DNA of 64,000 bases from an uncultured Lachnospiraceae bacterium (GCA_910589195.1 CAJUTC010000016.1:1-64000), one strand, 5' to 3'; shown: positions 25,489 through 33,754, counted from the stretch's first letter. Translations and numbers: made by a program. Notes: a model not told the origin generated them from the sequence alone.

Positions 25489-26382
25489 TTAAGGGAGAGC
25501 ATCCTCCCGTTCCTGGATTAGCTTTATATTATCCTTTTCGATCTGGCTTAACATACTTTCCGAAAATGAGCTGGCGCTAATTGTTCCCCGATACCAGGAT
25601 TTGCTGTTAAAATACTGCTGAAGCTCCTCAGTCGTAAATAGCCTTCCATGACGGGCATAAATTTCATTCCGGGCAATCCTTAGCTGTTCTTTCGATAATC
25701 CTGCAATATCTGATGCGGATAAAAGTCTTGTGCTGCTTTCCGGAAGAATATAATCCTGATATGCGGACGCAGGTAGATTGGCCGCCCCTTGAGTAGGCGC
25801 CTGGGTAGGAAGTCCATTTGCGGCTCCTTGGCCTGCTAAGGTGGGCATTGCCGCTGTAGAAGGCTGGGCAACCGTTTCTGCTAATGTGGCTGGTTCCGTT
25901 ACTGCCTCTGTAGGCAGGCCGCCACTTTCAGATAAACCGCCTTCTGTTTCTGTTTCATCTTCAGAGGAACGTTCCCCACTTCCTAGCTCAGATTCCTCTT
26001 CTTCCTCTTCCTCCTGGTCTTTCTTATCATCTTCCTCATCGTCCTCATAGGCCCGGGTAACTTCCGAATCAGGAGATGAGAAAAGCCCATCAAATGCCCC
26101 CATCATGTAAGCCGCAATTCCGCCTATGGATAATACCAGGCATACCAGCAAAACCGCTAACGTCACCACCAAGGCTGTAGGGGTACGTTTTTTCTCCTCT
26201 CCTGGTCCTGGCGGCGTTACTCTTCCTCCATTCAGGTTTCCGCCCGGAGTCGGTAACGGCCTTTTTTCAGCAGGCTTCCTCTTTCCTGGCGCCTGCTGAC
26301 CAGCCTTGCCTGTTACAGCCCCGCATTTACTGCAAAACTTGGCTCCCGGCTTCAGCTCGCTTCCACATTTTACACATTTCAA
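25489..26382 (-). CDS. Zinc-ribbon membrane protein with external YARHG domain
   Basis: The product has 297 residues with a TTG start (26382), giving KCVKCGSELKPGAKFCSKC as a zinc ribbon. A transmembrane helix (about 69-92) and an acidic Glu/Asp-rich stalk follow. The C-terminal 85 residues contain EQLRIARNEIYARHGRLF, the name-giving motif of the YARHG family. That domain is extracellular in Firmicutes and of unknown ligand. It starts the signalling unit after a terminator. The preceding 220-base gap holds a possible weak promoter (minus-strand TTGCGG, 17 bases, TTTATG, roughly 26434-26462). Confidence 0.88.
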   Translation of the reverse strand: MKCVKCGSELKPGAKFCSKCGAVTGKAGQQAPGKRKPAEKRPLPTPGGNLNGGRVTPPGPGEEKKRTPTALVVTLAVLLVCLVLSIGGIAAYMMGAFDGLFSSPDSEVTRAYEDDEEDDKKDQEEEEEEESELGSGERSSEDETETEGGLSESGGLPTEAVTEPATLAETVAQPSTAAMPTLAGQGAANGLPTQAPTQGAANLPASAYQDYILPESSTRLLSASDIAGLSKEQLRIARNEIYARHGRLFTTEELQQYFNSKSWYRGTISASSFSESMLSQIEKDNIKLIQEREDALP

Positions 26383-26549
26383 AATCGATCCCGCCTTTCA
26401 TATGAAAATCAAATCCCTCACCGTACGCTGACGAAACATAAAGCTTTCAGAATCACAAACCGCAAAGGATTTAACCTTCGTGGCATTTGCCAAACGCTCC
26501 TATTAACATGGCACTCGGCTCATTGCTCACTTAAAATAAAGAAACTGCC

Positions 26550-26589
26550 AAAAGCCGGACGGCATCGTTTCCATGTCTATCCGGCTTTT
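26550..26589 (-). terminator. Terminator at the end of the T7SS half
   Basis: A 10-bp perfect stem AAAAGCCGGA / TCCGGCTTTT (26550-26559 and 26580-26589) with a 20-base loop and flanking T/A runs lies just after the second DUF4176 gene. It separates the secretion genes from the zinc-ribbon signalling genes and could act on both strands. Confidence 0.8.
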
Positions 26590-26602
26590 TATGCCTAACC
26601 CA

Positions 26603-26878
26603 TTATTTTCTGTTGGCCAACACTTGTTCCAACCTTTGGCGGAACGCAATCTGTTCGTCATTCTGATACCCAAGGGCATAAACCTGCGCAATCTGGTCAT
26701 GATCAAACACGGCTGTTTGATCCGGGCTTACAAACCCTTCCGGATAAGTACAGCCACAGTAATCATAAACCTTGGTCTGATCCCCTGCCTGATAACGGCT
26801 GTACCCTAAAATCATCAGCCGCTTCGTCGCATTTTTTAATAATACAACCGATCCAATCGGTAATGTCCGTTCAAACAT
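26603..26878 (-). CDS. DUF4176 protein
   Basis: The product has 91 residues, beginning FERTLPIGSVVLLKNATKRL, the core of DUF4176. Family members are small cytoplasmic proteins frequently found next to T7SS substrate genes in Firmicutes; none has a firm biochemical role. It follows a paralogue by 16 bases, and the two share PIGSVV-LKN, the DYxG motif, FDxDQI and the LGYQ(N/D) motif. Confidence 0.88.
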   Translation of the reverse strand: MFERTLPIGSVVLLKNATKRLMILGYSRYQAGDQTKVYDYCGCTYPEGFVSPDQTAVFDHDQIAQVYALGYQNDEQIAFRQRLEQVLANRK

Positions 26879-26894
26879 ACGTTTCCTGCCTCCC

Positions 26895-27203
26895 TTATTG
26901 TTTTGGCCCTTCCTTAGCCATCATATCTTCCTTAATTTTGTCCACCGAGTATTCCAATGTCCGGATAAAGGAAAATTGTTCTTTGTCCTGATATCCAAGA
27001 GAATGAACCACCTCAATCTGATCTTGATCAAAGCAGTAAATTTCGTTATCCCGTACATAACCTAAGGGGAATTTCATGCCGGAATAATCCCAAACATACC
27101 CTGGCCTGGACGGTCCCATTGGAAGATACCCCGCTATCATTACGCATGCGGTAGAATTTTTTAATTGCACCACACTTCCGATTGGCAAAAAATGGTTTTC
27201 CAT
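26895..27203 (-). CDS. DUF4176 protein, paralogue of the next gene
   Basis: The product has 102 residues from the ATG at 27203 (AGGAGA site upstream). The longer frame adds 30 residues that overlap the candidate effector gene and carry no similarity. The core MENHFLPIGSVVQLKNSTAC and CFDQDQIEVVHSLGYQDKEQ show clear kinship with the following gene. Placement immediately after a candidate T7SS effector is typical for DUF4176 and would fit a chaperone, immunity or targeting role; this is inference. Confidence 0.88.
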   Translation of the reverse strand: MENHFLPIGSVVQLKNSTACVMIAGYLPMGPSRPGYVWDYSGMKFPLGYVRDNEIYCFDQDQIEVVHSLGYQDKEQFSFIRTLEYSVDKIKEDMMAKEGPKQ

Positions 27204-27286
27204 ATCGCTTCTCCTATTCTGTCTAAAAATATATACAGGCCTTAGCGTCCTGATAAAGCAGCCGCAAGGTTTTTCCCATTTACCAG

Positions 27287-28870
27287 TTACCACTTAAAAA
27301 AGTTTTTGACACCATCCTTAAAGCTGTCTACCGTTTCACCTGCTTTGCTCCAGGCAGCTTCCGCAAAATCGCAGGCAGCGTCTATAGTTCCTGATACGTC
27401 AATCTCCATGCTTACACTGGCTCCTACGCCTAATGTAGCCCCTATGTCAAACGACAGTTTTCCGTCTTTAAACCCTGCATTGGCATGAGCGCCAATACCA
27501 TAATTCAAGCTTCCGGAAACCCCCACATCCGCGCCCAGTATTTTTGCTCCTGCCGATCCGGTAATTTCCCCGGCGATTGCCTGTGCGCTAAATCCTGCGT
27601 AAGCTGACGGATTCAGCTTGCCGTCCTTATCATAAAGGCCTATGTTGGCTTCTGCTTCAGCCCCCACCTTTGCTATAGTTTGGGTTGACTTCACATAAGC
27701 CCCAAACATATCATTTCCGAGCATGGCTTCCTCTTCTGCCGTAAATGCGGTTGCGCTGGCTCCGGCGCTTACACCGATGCCCGGCCTAAACTGAAGCTCT
27801 CCGGTAGTAGGGTCTGACTGGAACAGCCCGGCATACCCTTCAGCATGAGCCTCTCTCTCACCGAAGCTTGCCTTAGCGGAAGCGGAACCGTATTTTCCCT
27901 TTGTGGATGCTTCCCCTGACAGAACAGCCGCTGACCCTCCTGCTGAAAATATGGTTGCTTTCACGTCAGTGCCCATCTTGCTGGCCTCTAATTCATCATC
28001 AAAGGCTTTTCCTGCCGCTTCATCACTCTCATCCACCGTCTTCCAGCTTTTCGTTTCCGTATCATATACAGTTTTCTTCTGTCCCAGGGTTTTCGTATGA
28101 TCCTCAGAGAACTTATCAACCTTGTCCGATATCTTATCATATTTGTCAGTGGCCTTTTTTAGCAGGTTATTGATTTTGCCTCCATCTTCAGATTTTGCCG
28201 CATCCTTAATAGCTTTTGATATTATGGATTCTACTGTACCGGAAGTTATTTCCTTATTCTGATCCGATTCGCTTTTCCATTCCGTTTTCCAAGGTACAAT
28301 TTTGCTCCCGTTTCCGTTTTGTAAGGTGGATAAACCAGTTAAAATTACTGGAATCGTAGCATCTCCCAAATCATTCGGAAAAAAAGAAGAAATAATGATA
28401 TATGGAAGCAAGGGCGGATTTCCCACAGTAACAAACACTGGAATCCAGGGCTTTACCACAAAAGGCAAAAAAGATGGAATTATTAAAGGAGAGTTTTTTA
28501 ATAATTCCTCAATCTTGTTCCCTCCTGGCCATGGTATCGACCAATCAAATAAATCTTTTAACCAATCTACAGCCGATTGCACCCCATTTGGCGCTTTCTG
28601 CCCGCACAGTTCCATTTCCGTTTTTTCATACAGGCTCGTAATATCCGTTAACGCAGACGTAATTTGATCCATTTTCTTTTTTTCTATTTCCAGGTTTTCT
28701 CCCTGCATGGTCAAACGCCTGTCAATCCGCTCCCTCTGGCTGATCCGAAAGCTCAGCCGCCTTTTTACGCTATAGAGTTCATTGCGGATGCTTGATAATT
28801 CTCTGGCCATCTGTTTGTTATCATTAGCGGAACTTTTCATCTGGTCTAATTTTACTTTAAACTCATCCAT
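27287..28870 (-). CDS. Candidate T7SS effector: helical N-terminus with Gly/Ala-rich C-terminus
   Basis: The product has 527 residues. The first 90 residues are helical and coiled (MKSSANDNKQMARELSSIR; QRERIDRRLTMQGENLEIEK), much like T7SS delivery modules. A hydrophobic Pro-rich stretch at about 115-170 follows, then a lysine-rich helical linker. From about 300 on the protein is rich in Gly/Ala with alternating pattern (GKYGSASAKASFGEREAHAEG; GYGIGAHANAG-like), which could form beta structure or insert in membranes. No signal peptide. It lies between T7SS genes and two DUF4176 genes. A comparison with membrane-acting T7SS toxins such as TspA is possible, but no homology is claimed. It may instead be a structural component. 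Confidence 0.65.
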   Translation of the reverse strand: MDEFKVKLDQMKSSANDNKQMARELSSIRNELYSVKRRLSFRISQRERIDRRLTMQGENLEIEKKKMDQITSALTDITSLYEKTEMELCGQKAPNGVQSAVDWLKDLFDWSIPWPGGNKIEELLKNSPLIIPSFLPFVVKPWIPVFVTVGNPPLLPYIIISSFFPNDLGDATIPVILTGLSTLQNGNGSKIVPWKTEWKSESDQNKEITSGTVESIISKAIKDAAKSEDGGKINNLLKKATDKYDKISDKVDKFSEDHTKTLGQKKTVYDTETKSWKTVDESDEAAGKAFDDELEASKMGTDVKATIFSAGGSAAVLSGEASTKGKYGSASAKASFGEREAHAEGYAGLFQSDPTTGELQFRPGIGVSAGASATAFTAEEEAMLGNDMFGAYVKSTQTIAKVGAEAEANIGLYDKDGKLNPSAYAGFSAQAIAGEITGSAGAKILGADVGVSGSLNYGIGAHANAGFKDGKLSFDIGATLGVGASVSMEIDVSGTIDAACDFAEAAWSKAGETVDSFKDGVKNFFKW

Positions 28871-28909
28871 ACTCGCTCACTCTTTCCATTTCTTTCATTT
28901 GTTATCCTG

Positions 28910-28918
28910 ATTATAGCA
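28910..28918 (-). promoter_or_regulatory. Extended -10 promoter of the candidate effector gene
   Basis: On the minus strand TGC-TATAAT (28910-28918) forms an extended -10 element 40 bases before the start codon. No good -35 box is at the usual spacing, which extended -10 promoters tolerate. Confidence 0.5.
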
Positions 28919-28982
28919 TATCCTCCATTCTATCCCGGCAAAACCTGACCAATTGCATGTTTTCGGGAATGAATAACCACCT

Positions 28983-29741
28983 TTATTCTACAGCCTTAAC
29001 CAGAATGCAGGACAGATTATCCGGCGCCTGGTTTTCATAAACCCTATCCCGGATTTCCCGCAACGGTCTTGTAAAATCCTCCCCTCTCACAGCCTGTTTC
29101 AAAACAGCCCTTAATTTTTCTGGTTCCATATATTTATAAACCCCGTCGCTTACCAGCGCAAACAGCATTCCCTTATCCTGCGCCCCGGTCTGAACGGTAC
29201 AGGTAAAATTCTTATGGACGCCTGCCGCCCGCACCAGTTTTCCCCTGTTTGGATGGCTTAAAATCTCGTCCTTTGAATACTGCTGGGATAATTCTGGCTG
29301 GTTTTCCCACACGTCATCTATAGTAAGCTGCCGGATCTGGGTTCCCAAAAGCTTATGTTGCGCCAGATAACAACGGCTGTCGCCTGCCCAAAGCAATGCG
29401 TAAGATTGTTGTTGGATCCATAGAAGGACTACCGTGGCCCCGCAGATTTCCTCCTGGCTGGTTTCGTCCCATATGGTTCTGTTTGCCTGGGCAAGAAGTT
29501 CCTTTAGCTGGCTTACGGTTTCCGAAAAGCCTGCCCCGCCCTCCTCCTGTAAACGGCCATCCCACCAGTTTTGGCAGGCTTTTTGTATTTCCTGGCTGGC
29601 ACGCTCTCCTTCTGAATGGCCTCCCATCCCGTCTGATACCAGAAAAAGACCGCAGTCATCTTTAAAAAACATCCCCACAGCGTCCTGGTTTATTGTCCGC
29701 CGCATCCCTGTTTCGCTAAATCCATCACATAATAATCTCAT
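28983..29741 (-). CDS. PP2C-family Ser/Thr protein phosphatase of the T7SS half
   Basis: The product has 252 residues from the ATG at 29741, whose A is shared with the stop of the VWA-FHA gene (TGATG), so they are coupled. A TTG immediately upstream is a weaker alternative. The PP2C metal motifs are complete: RRTINQDA, SDGMGGHSEGERAS, GDSRCYLA, VSDGVYKY and APDNLSCIL. It probably removes phosphate from FHA-bound targets at the secretion apparatus. It is the third PP2C gene in the window and the only one inside the secretion half. No kinase is adjacent, so it must work with kinases encoded about 10 kb away. Confidence 0.93.
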   Translation of the reverse strand: MRLLCDGFSETGMRRTINQDAVGMFFKDDCGLFLVSDGMGGHSEGERASQEIQKACQNWWDGRLQEEGGAGFSETVSQLKELLAQANRTIWDETSQEEICGATVVLLWIQQQSYALLWAGDSRCYLAQHKLLGTQIRQLTIDDVWENQPELSQQYSKDEILSHPNRGKLVRAAGVHKNFTCTVQTGAQDKGMLFALVSDGVYKYMEPEKLRAVLKQAVRGEDFTRPLREIRDRVYENQAPDNLSCILVKAVE

Positions 29742-31318
29742 CAACGCAATTCAACTTTCATTTTCAGATTTCCAAGAGTTAATATGCTTCCGCTGTTTAA
29801 CACAGCCTCCTGTATCACCCGTTTCCCGTTTACCAGCGTTCCGTTCCGGGAACCAAGATCCGTTACCCGGATTTGCCCGTTTACTACCTGGATCTGACAG
29901 TGTTTATGGGATACGGATCGATCGTAATCCAAAATAATCTGGCATCCGCCGCTTCGGCTGCGTCCAATCACTACTGAGGTGCGCAAAGGAGCCTCAAATG
30001 TCCGAACCGGGTTATTTAAATCGGTAAGTACCAGCATATACGTTCTTTGGGAATCGCCCCATACCATGGCCGTGTTATTATTGGCTTCTCTCCCTGCCAG
30101 CCCCATATTGCCAGCTGGTTTTACCGCGCTGCCGGCAAACCCCTGAAGCGCGCTTACGTCATGGTAGGCATTGTCTGGCGCCATCTCAAATTCATTGTTC
30201 TTTTTATTTTTGCCTGTCAGCCGAACAATCAGGATAATCACAGCCCCGATAATCAAAAGGCCGAAGCCTCCGAAAATCAGATACATAACGATTTTCTTTT
30301 TTTGTGTATCCTCCTCTGGCTCCTGTTCCTCCGGTTCGGTTTCTTCTTCTGTTTCCTTTATGGTTTCTGTTTCCTGTACAGTTTCCGTTTCCGGCTCAGT
30401 AGGCTGTATGGTACTAAAAGGCATTCCTATGGCTGCGGTTCCCTCCAGCATCTGCCCATCTGCCGTAATGCTTAACTTAATAGCCTTTTCCGTACCGTCA
30501 CATAGCTCCGGGGGAAGGGATACAGTGATCCGCCACAACAGGTTCCCCTGGGCTACCCCGTTTGCGATGGCCATAGGATCTGTTACCTCATCTAACAGCC
30601 AGGATTCCGACTGGGTCATCCTTGAAAGGGCAAACATATTTTTTAAAGCATCGCTGTCACCGCTGGAAGTACAGCCAATAGTGTAAATCGGATATGGGTG
30701 CTTCCTTAATAGATCATATAATTCTTCTTTTGTATACCCGATGGCTTTATTATCCACGCCGTCAGATACGATTACAATCCGTTTTAAGGTAGGATCCCCG
30801 TCCTGATTCCAGGCAGATAGCACTTCATACAGTACGTCTGTAAGATAAGTTTCCTGATCTTGGTAGGTAATGCTGTCAATTACCTGCTTTAGCTGGGCAT
30901 AATCGCTGCTGCCCTCCAGTAAATATGTAATTTTATCCGAAAAGGTCGCAACCGTAATCTGCTCTCCCGGAATACGGTTTGCAGCCAGATTATTCATAAT
31001 CTCATTTATCATAGGCCGGTACTTCTGCTGCACCGACAAAGAATTATCAATCAGCAGTAATGTTTTCACCGGCACTTCCTGCTCTGTCATTAATCCGATT
31101 GCAATATCCGGGCAAAGGGTTGTACCTACCTGGCACTGGACTTCTTCTGCCGTGCCTGCTCCCTGAACATACAAAACAATCTGTTCTCCATCTATACCTG
31201 AGCCAACAATCGCTCCTGGTTCTGCCGCTGCGGCAGTTCCCACCATAATGTGCAGCAATACAGAAATAAAAACCAGAAGTTTTTTCCAATTTTTCCCGTT
31301 TCTCCTCATTACTTCCAT
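29741..31318 (-). CDS. Secreted-side VWA domain, transmembrane helix and cytoplasmic FHA domain
   Basis: The product has 525 residues. A signal peptide (cleaved near TAAAA) leads to an extracellular von Willebrand A domain with a complete metal site (DNSLS at 91-95; TYLTD; VSDGVDN). An acidic Glu/Thr stalk and a transmembrane helix (about 347-368) follow, then a cytoplasmic C-terminal FHA domain (VIGRSRSGG, SVSHKHC, GSRNGTLVNG). It thus links an outside adhesion or ligand-binding module to phosphothreonine reading inside. It sits between the WXG100 genes and a PP2C gene. No function is known for this exact arrangement, which makes it a strong candidate for a signal transducer of this system. 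Confidence 0.92.
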   Translation of the reverse strand: MEVMRRNGKNWKKLLVFISVLLHIMVGTAAAAEPGAIVGSGIDGEQIVLYVQGAGTAEEVQCQVGTTLCPDIAIGLMTEQEVPVKTLLLIDNSLSVQQKYRPMINEIMNNLAANRIPGEQITVATFSDKITYLLEGSSDYAQLKQVIDSITYQDQETYLTDVLYEVLSAWNQDGDPTLKRIVIVSDGVDNKAIGYTKEELYDLLRKHPYPIYTIGCTSSGDSDALKNMFALSRMTQSESWLLDEVTDPMAIANGVAQGNLLWRITVSLPPELCDGTEKAIKLSITADGQMLEGTAAIGMPFSTIQPTEPETETVQETETIKETEEETEPEEQEPEEDTQKKKIVMYLIFGGFGLLIIGAVIILIVRLTGKNKKNNEFEMAPDNAYHDVSALQGFAGSAVKPAGNMGLAGREANNNTAMVWGDSQRTYMLVLTDLNNPVRTFEAPLRTSVVIGRSRSGGCQIILDYDRSVSHKHCQIQVVNGQIRVTDLGSRNGTLVNGKRVIQEAVLNSGSILTLGNLKMKVELR

Positions 31319-31398
31319 CCTGCCTGTCCTTTTTCAAGTGTTTTCAGAATATCCGCCCGACAATCCGGCGAAAGAATATTCCTGAACCAACCCGTTTA

Positions 31399-31430
31399 AG
31401 GCTTTGCACCAGATACCTGGCGCAAAGCCT
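31399..31430 (-). other. Strong hairpin after the last WXG100 gene
   Basis: AGGCTTTGC, mismatch, CCAG, a 4-base loop, CTGG, mismatch, GCAAAGCCT forms a nearly perfect stem. It lies about 25 bases after the WXG100 stop codon at 31456. There is no T-run on the minus strand, so it may stabilise or process the WXG100 message rather than terminate it. Confidence 0.6.
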
Positions 31431-31455
31431 GCTTTTCTTTTGATATTTGAAACAA

Positions 31456-31770
31456 TTAATCAATTAAGTTGGAAGACATTGCTGCGTTCGCTTCCGTATT
31501 GGTATCTTCTGCGGACTGGTATCTCTTTGCCATCTCCTGAAGATCTTCTACATGCTCTTTGATCTTATTGTTAATCTGAGTAATATCACCAGATAACGCG
31601 GAGAACTGCTTTGTATATGCGCCTGCCGCATCGCCTTCCCATCCGCCGCTTAAACCGGATACTAAGGATAACATCTCCTGGGTTAATGAATTAACGGTTT
31701 GTCCTCTTGAACTAAAATCAGTTGAAGTATTGATCAGATCCTGTGGGGTTACTCTTAATTGGCCTTCCAT
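31456..31770 (-). CDS. WXG100 family protein 5 (EsxA-like)
   Basis: The product has 104 residues, two helices broken by the GGWEGDA turn (the WXG motif). The second helix carries a YxxxE-type signal (YQSAE), followed by the tail MSSNLID. WXG100 proteins are exported as dimers by the T7SS and may carry other substrates. The tail is identical to that of WXG100 protein 2 of this cluster. An AAGGAG ribosome binding site gives efficient translation. Confidence 0.95.
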   Translation of the reverse strand: MEGQLRVTPQDLINTSTDFSSRGQTVNSLTQEMLSLVSGLSGGWEGDAAGAYTKQFSALSGDITQINNKIKEHVEDLQEMAKRYQSAEDTNTEANAAMSSNLID

Positions 31771-31907
31771 AATTTATCTCCTTTTTCTTTTCAAATTATT
31801 TCATATAGATTCTGTTATTGTTCTGTTTTATTGATTTTTAAGTACGTTTATCCCTTATCGAATGGCTGCTGTTTCAGCCTTTTTATGCCATTTGGCCATG
31901 TTACTGA

Positions 31908-32210
31908 TTATGCCTTCCTAGTCTGTGCCGTAGAAACGTTCTCTGACTCAGCCTTATCGTAAGCATTAGCCGCATCATTTAAACGCTGAACATACTGTTC
32001 AATCCCATTATAGAATACGTTAAACTTCTCTCGGTCTGACTGGAACTGGCTGTGGAATGCTTTCTGGGCATCGCCTTCCCACATATTTGCCAAAGTCGTT
32101 TCGCTGTCGTTTAAGCCTTCAACCTCATTTTTAAACTTGGAATTCAGTGCCCGCAGCTCCTCTGCTTTCTTCCTTAACTCACTTGGGGTTACTCTTAATG
32201 TTGATGCCAT
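31908..32210 (-). CDS. WXG100 family protein 4
   Basis: The product has 100 residues: STLRVTPSELRKKAEELRAL, then the WXG turn in ANMWEGDAQKAF, then a helix with YDKAE as the YxxxE secretion signal. It is close to canonical EsxA/EsxB size. AAGGAGG ribosome binding site. The 137-base gap to the following WXG100 gene is larger than others in the cluster and shows no clear promoter. Confidence 0.95.
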   Translation of the reverse strand: MASTLRVTPSELRKKAEELRALNSKFKNEVEGLNDSETTLANMWEGDAQKAFHSQFQSDREKFNVFYNGIEQYVQRLNDAANAYDKAESENVSTAQTRKA

Positions 32211-32277
32211 AGTTTTTTATCCTCCTTGGAAATAATATTTATTATAATAATAATTCTATCAATTTTTTGTAAAACGG

Positions 32278-32589
32278 TTATGACTTCCGTTCTGTGGCAA
32301 TGCGGAGAGCTTCCATTTCCGCATCGTATATCCGTTTGGCAATCCTTCGGATATCATCCGCAACATTATGGATTTCTGTTGCCGTCTTCCGGATATCCTT
32401 TTTTAAGGTATCTTCTTTCCTTAAAAATGCCGTTGCATTCTGTCCTTTCCAGGCCCCGGACAACGTCTGCATAGAACCTTCCATGGTTTTGTCCGCCAGC
32501 CGCTCTAAGCGGTCTGCCACGCCATCCAGCTCACTGGCCTGAGCCAGAGCCTGCCTGAAATTAAATCGAATCTCTGACCTGCTGCTCAT
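32278..32589 (-). CDS. WXG100 family protein 3
   Basis: The product has 103 residues. The first helix (FNFRQALAQASELDGVADRL) is followed by the turn SGAWKGQNATAF, a WKG variant of WXG. The second helix has IYDAEMEAL, in which the YxxxD/E signal is imperfect. It may therefore be an accessory partner in a heterodimer. GGAGG ribosome binding site. Confidence 0.88.
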   Translation of the reverse strand: MSSRSEIRFNFRQALAQASELDGVADRLERLADKTMEGSMQTLSGAWKGQNATAFLRKEDTLKKDIRKTATEIHNVADDIRRIAKRIYDAEMEALRIATERKS

Positions 32590-32601
32590 ATTGAACGCCT
32601 C

Positions 32602-32931
32602 CTAATCAATTAAATTACTGGACATCTGGCCGGAAGCCTCTGTCTGCTGCTGTTCGGTGTCAATATAGGTCTTGGCTATCTTCTGTAGATCCACCGGATG
32701 CTCTTTCAGCCGTTTCAACAAAGTTTCCACATCGTCCTTCTGCTCTTCGAACATCCTTCTGTGAAGCTCTCCGGCTTCCCCTATCCAGTAGTATTTTGTC
32801 CGGCCTACTGTAGTCTGCACCGTATCGAACAACTGCTCCATCTGAGTAATCGCGGTCGATACCTCCTGTGCCTTGGCATTCAGTACATCCGGCTGGACCT
32901 TAATCTCTACCCCGGAACCATCCATCGCCAT
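32602..32931 (-). CDS. WXG100 family protein 2
   Basis: The product has 109 residues from the ATG at 32931; the ATG at 32937 lies too close to the GGGGG site. The turn YYWIGEAGELH is a WIG variant, and the second helix carries YIDTE (YxxxE). The tail MSSNLID equals that of WXG100 protein 5, hinting at a shared recognition signal or recent exchange between the two genes. Confidence 0.9.
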   Translation of the reverse strand: MAMDGSGVEIKVQPDVLNAKAQEVSTAITQMEQLFDTVQTTVGRTKYYWIGEAGELHRRMFEEQKDDVETLLKRLKEHPVDLQKIAKTYIDTEQQQTEASGQMSSNLID

Positions 32932-32944
32932 CTTCATCCCCCCC

Positions 32945-33250
32945 TTATATCGGAATCGAGCGAATCATGGAATCGATATTCTGCTCGCATTTATCGTATT
33001 CTTCTCCCGCGTGGCGCAGGCTGCCAATTAAATCGGTTAGCGTCTGGCACATTTCCTCGCAGGTTTTGTAATCTGCCTGGAACTGTTGGTTAAATGCCGC
33101 ATTTGCGGGTCCATCCCACATTCGATCCAGCTCTTCTACTGACTGAAACATTTTCTTCATCTGGTTCCGTAAATTCGTTACCAGACCTTCCAGGCTTTCG
33201 ATATCACCTGCTAATGTGGATGTATTCATCTCAATTTCACTAATCGCCAA
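32945..33250 (-). CDS. WXG100 family protein 1
   Basis: The product has 101 residues beginning at a TTG (33250) with a GGGGG site 9 bases upstream; a GTG three codons earlier is too close to the same site. AISEIEMNTSTLAGDIESLE, the turn LDRMWDGPANAAF and YDKCE (YxxxE) are all as expected of an EsxA-like protein. It is the first WXG100 gene read in this cluster. Confidence 0.92.
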   Translation of the reverse strand: MAISEIEMNTSTLAGDIESLEGLVTNLRNQMKKMFQSVEELDRMWDGPANAAFNQQFQADYKTCEEMCQTLTDLIGSLRHAGEEYDKCEQNIDSMIRSIPI

Positions 33251-33277
33251 CGTTTCCACCCCCTTTGTTGTTATTTC

Positions 33278-33637
33278 CTATGAAATCAAAGCCGTTATCC
33301 TATTTGATACCCAGCCTACCTGAGAAAAAGCAATCTGCTCTCTGCGCTTTGCCACTATGGCCGCTTCCTCACAGTAATCCATGATGTCGTGTTCGCTATG
33401 CTGATACTGCTGGCAAATCTTTTCCAGCGTCATCCGCATCTGCAACGCCTGAGCCGTCTTCTCGTCCAGCTTTTGCTGCATCTTCTTAATCCGGCGCAGA
33501 GGGTTTTCCATGTAAGACAGCTCCTGTAAAAATCCCGACGGCCCATAGGTGTCTGACAGGCAGGCGCCTAACTCTTTGGAAATTTTCCTTAAATCCTCTG
33601 CTGCCTCAGCCATTGGAATTAAACTTGCTTCAAACAA
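33278..33637 (-). CDS. Small helical T7SS-associated protein
   Basis: The product has 119 residues, entirely helical by composition, with a TTG start and an AAGGAG site. It has no WXG turn and no YxxxD/E signal at the expected place. Size and position (directly before five WXG100 genes) suggest a structural or partner protein of the same helical-hairpin class. I do not recognise the family. Confidence 0.75.
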   Translation of the reverse strand: MFEASLIPMAEAAEDLRKISKELGACLSDTYGPSGFLQELSYMENPLRRIKKMQQKLDEKTAQALQMRMTLEKICQQYQHSEHDIMDYCEEAAIVAKRREQIAFSQVGWVSNRITALIS

Positions 33638-33666
33638 TTTATCTCATCTCCTTGCCTTGTGACCTA

Positions 33667-33696
33667 ATCATACCATACTCTCTCCAAAAAAGTTAA
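33667..33696 (-). promoter_or_regulatory. Promoter of the WXG100 cluster
   Basis: On the minus strand an extended -10 (TGG-TATGAT, 33667-33675) has TTAACT 18 bases upstream (33691-33696). It lies in the 173-base gap between the YukD-like gene and the first small helical gene, so the WXG100 genes can be expressed apart from EssC. Confidence 0.55.
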
Positions 33697-33754
33697 AAAT
33701 CTGATAAACGGCACGAATTTGCTGACGAACAACCAATTTCCGTTCCATTTCCCG

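Noticed and set aside
31870..31896. Plus-strand terminator-like hairpin (GGCTG/CAGCC then TTTTT)
   Set aside because: No plus-strand gene precedes it; on the minus strand no T-run follows.
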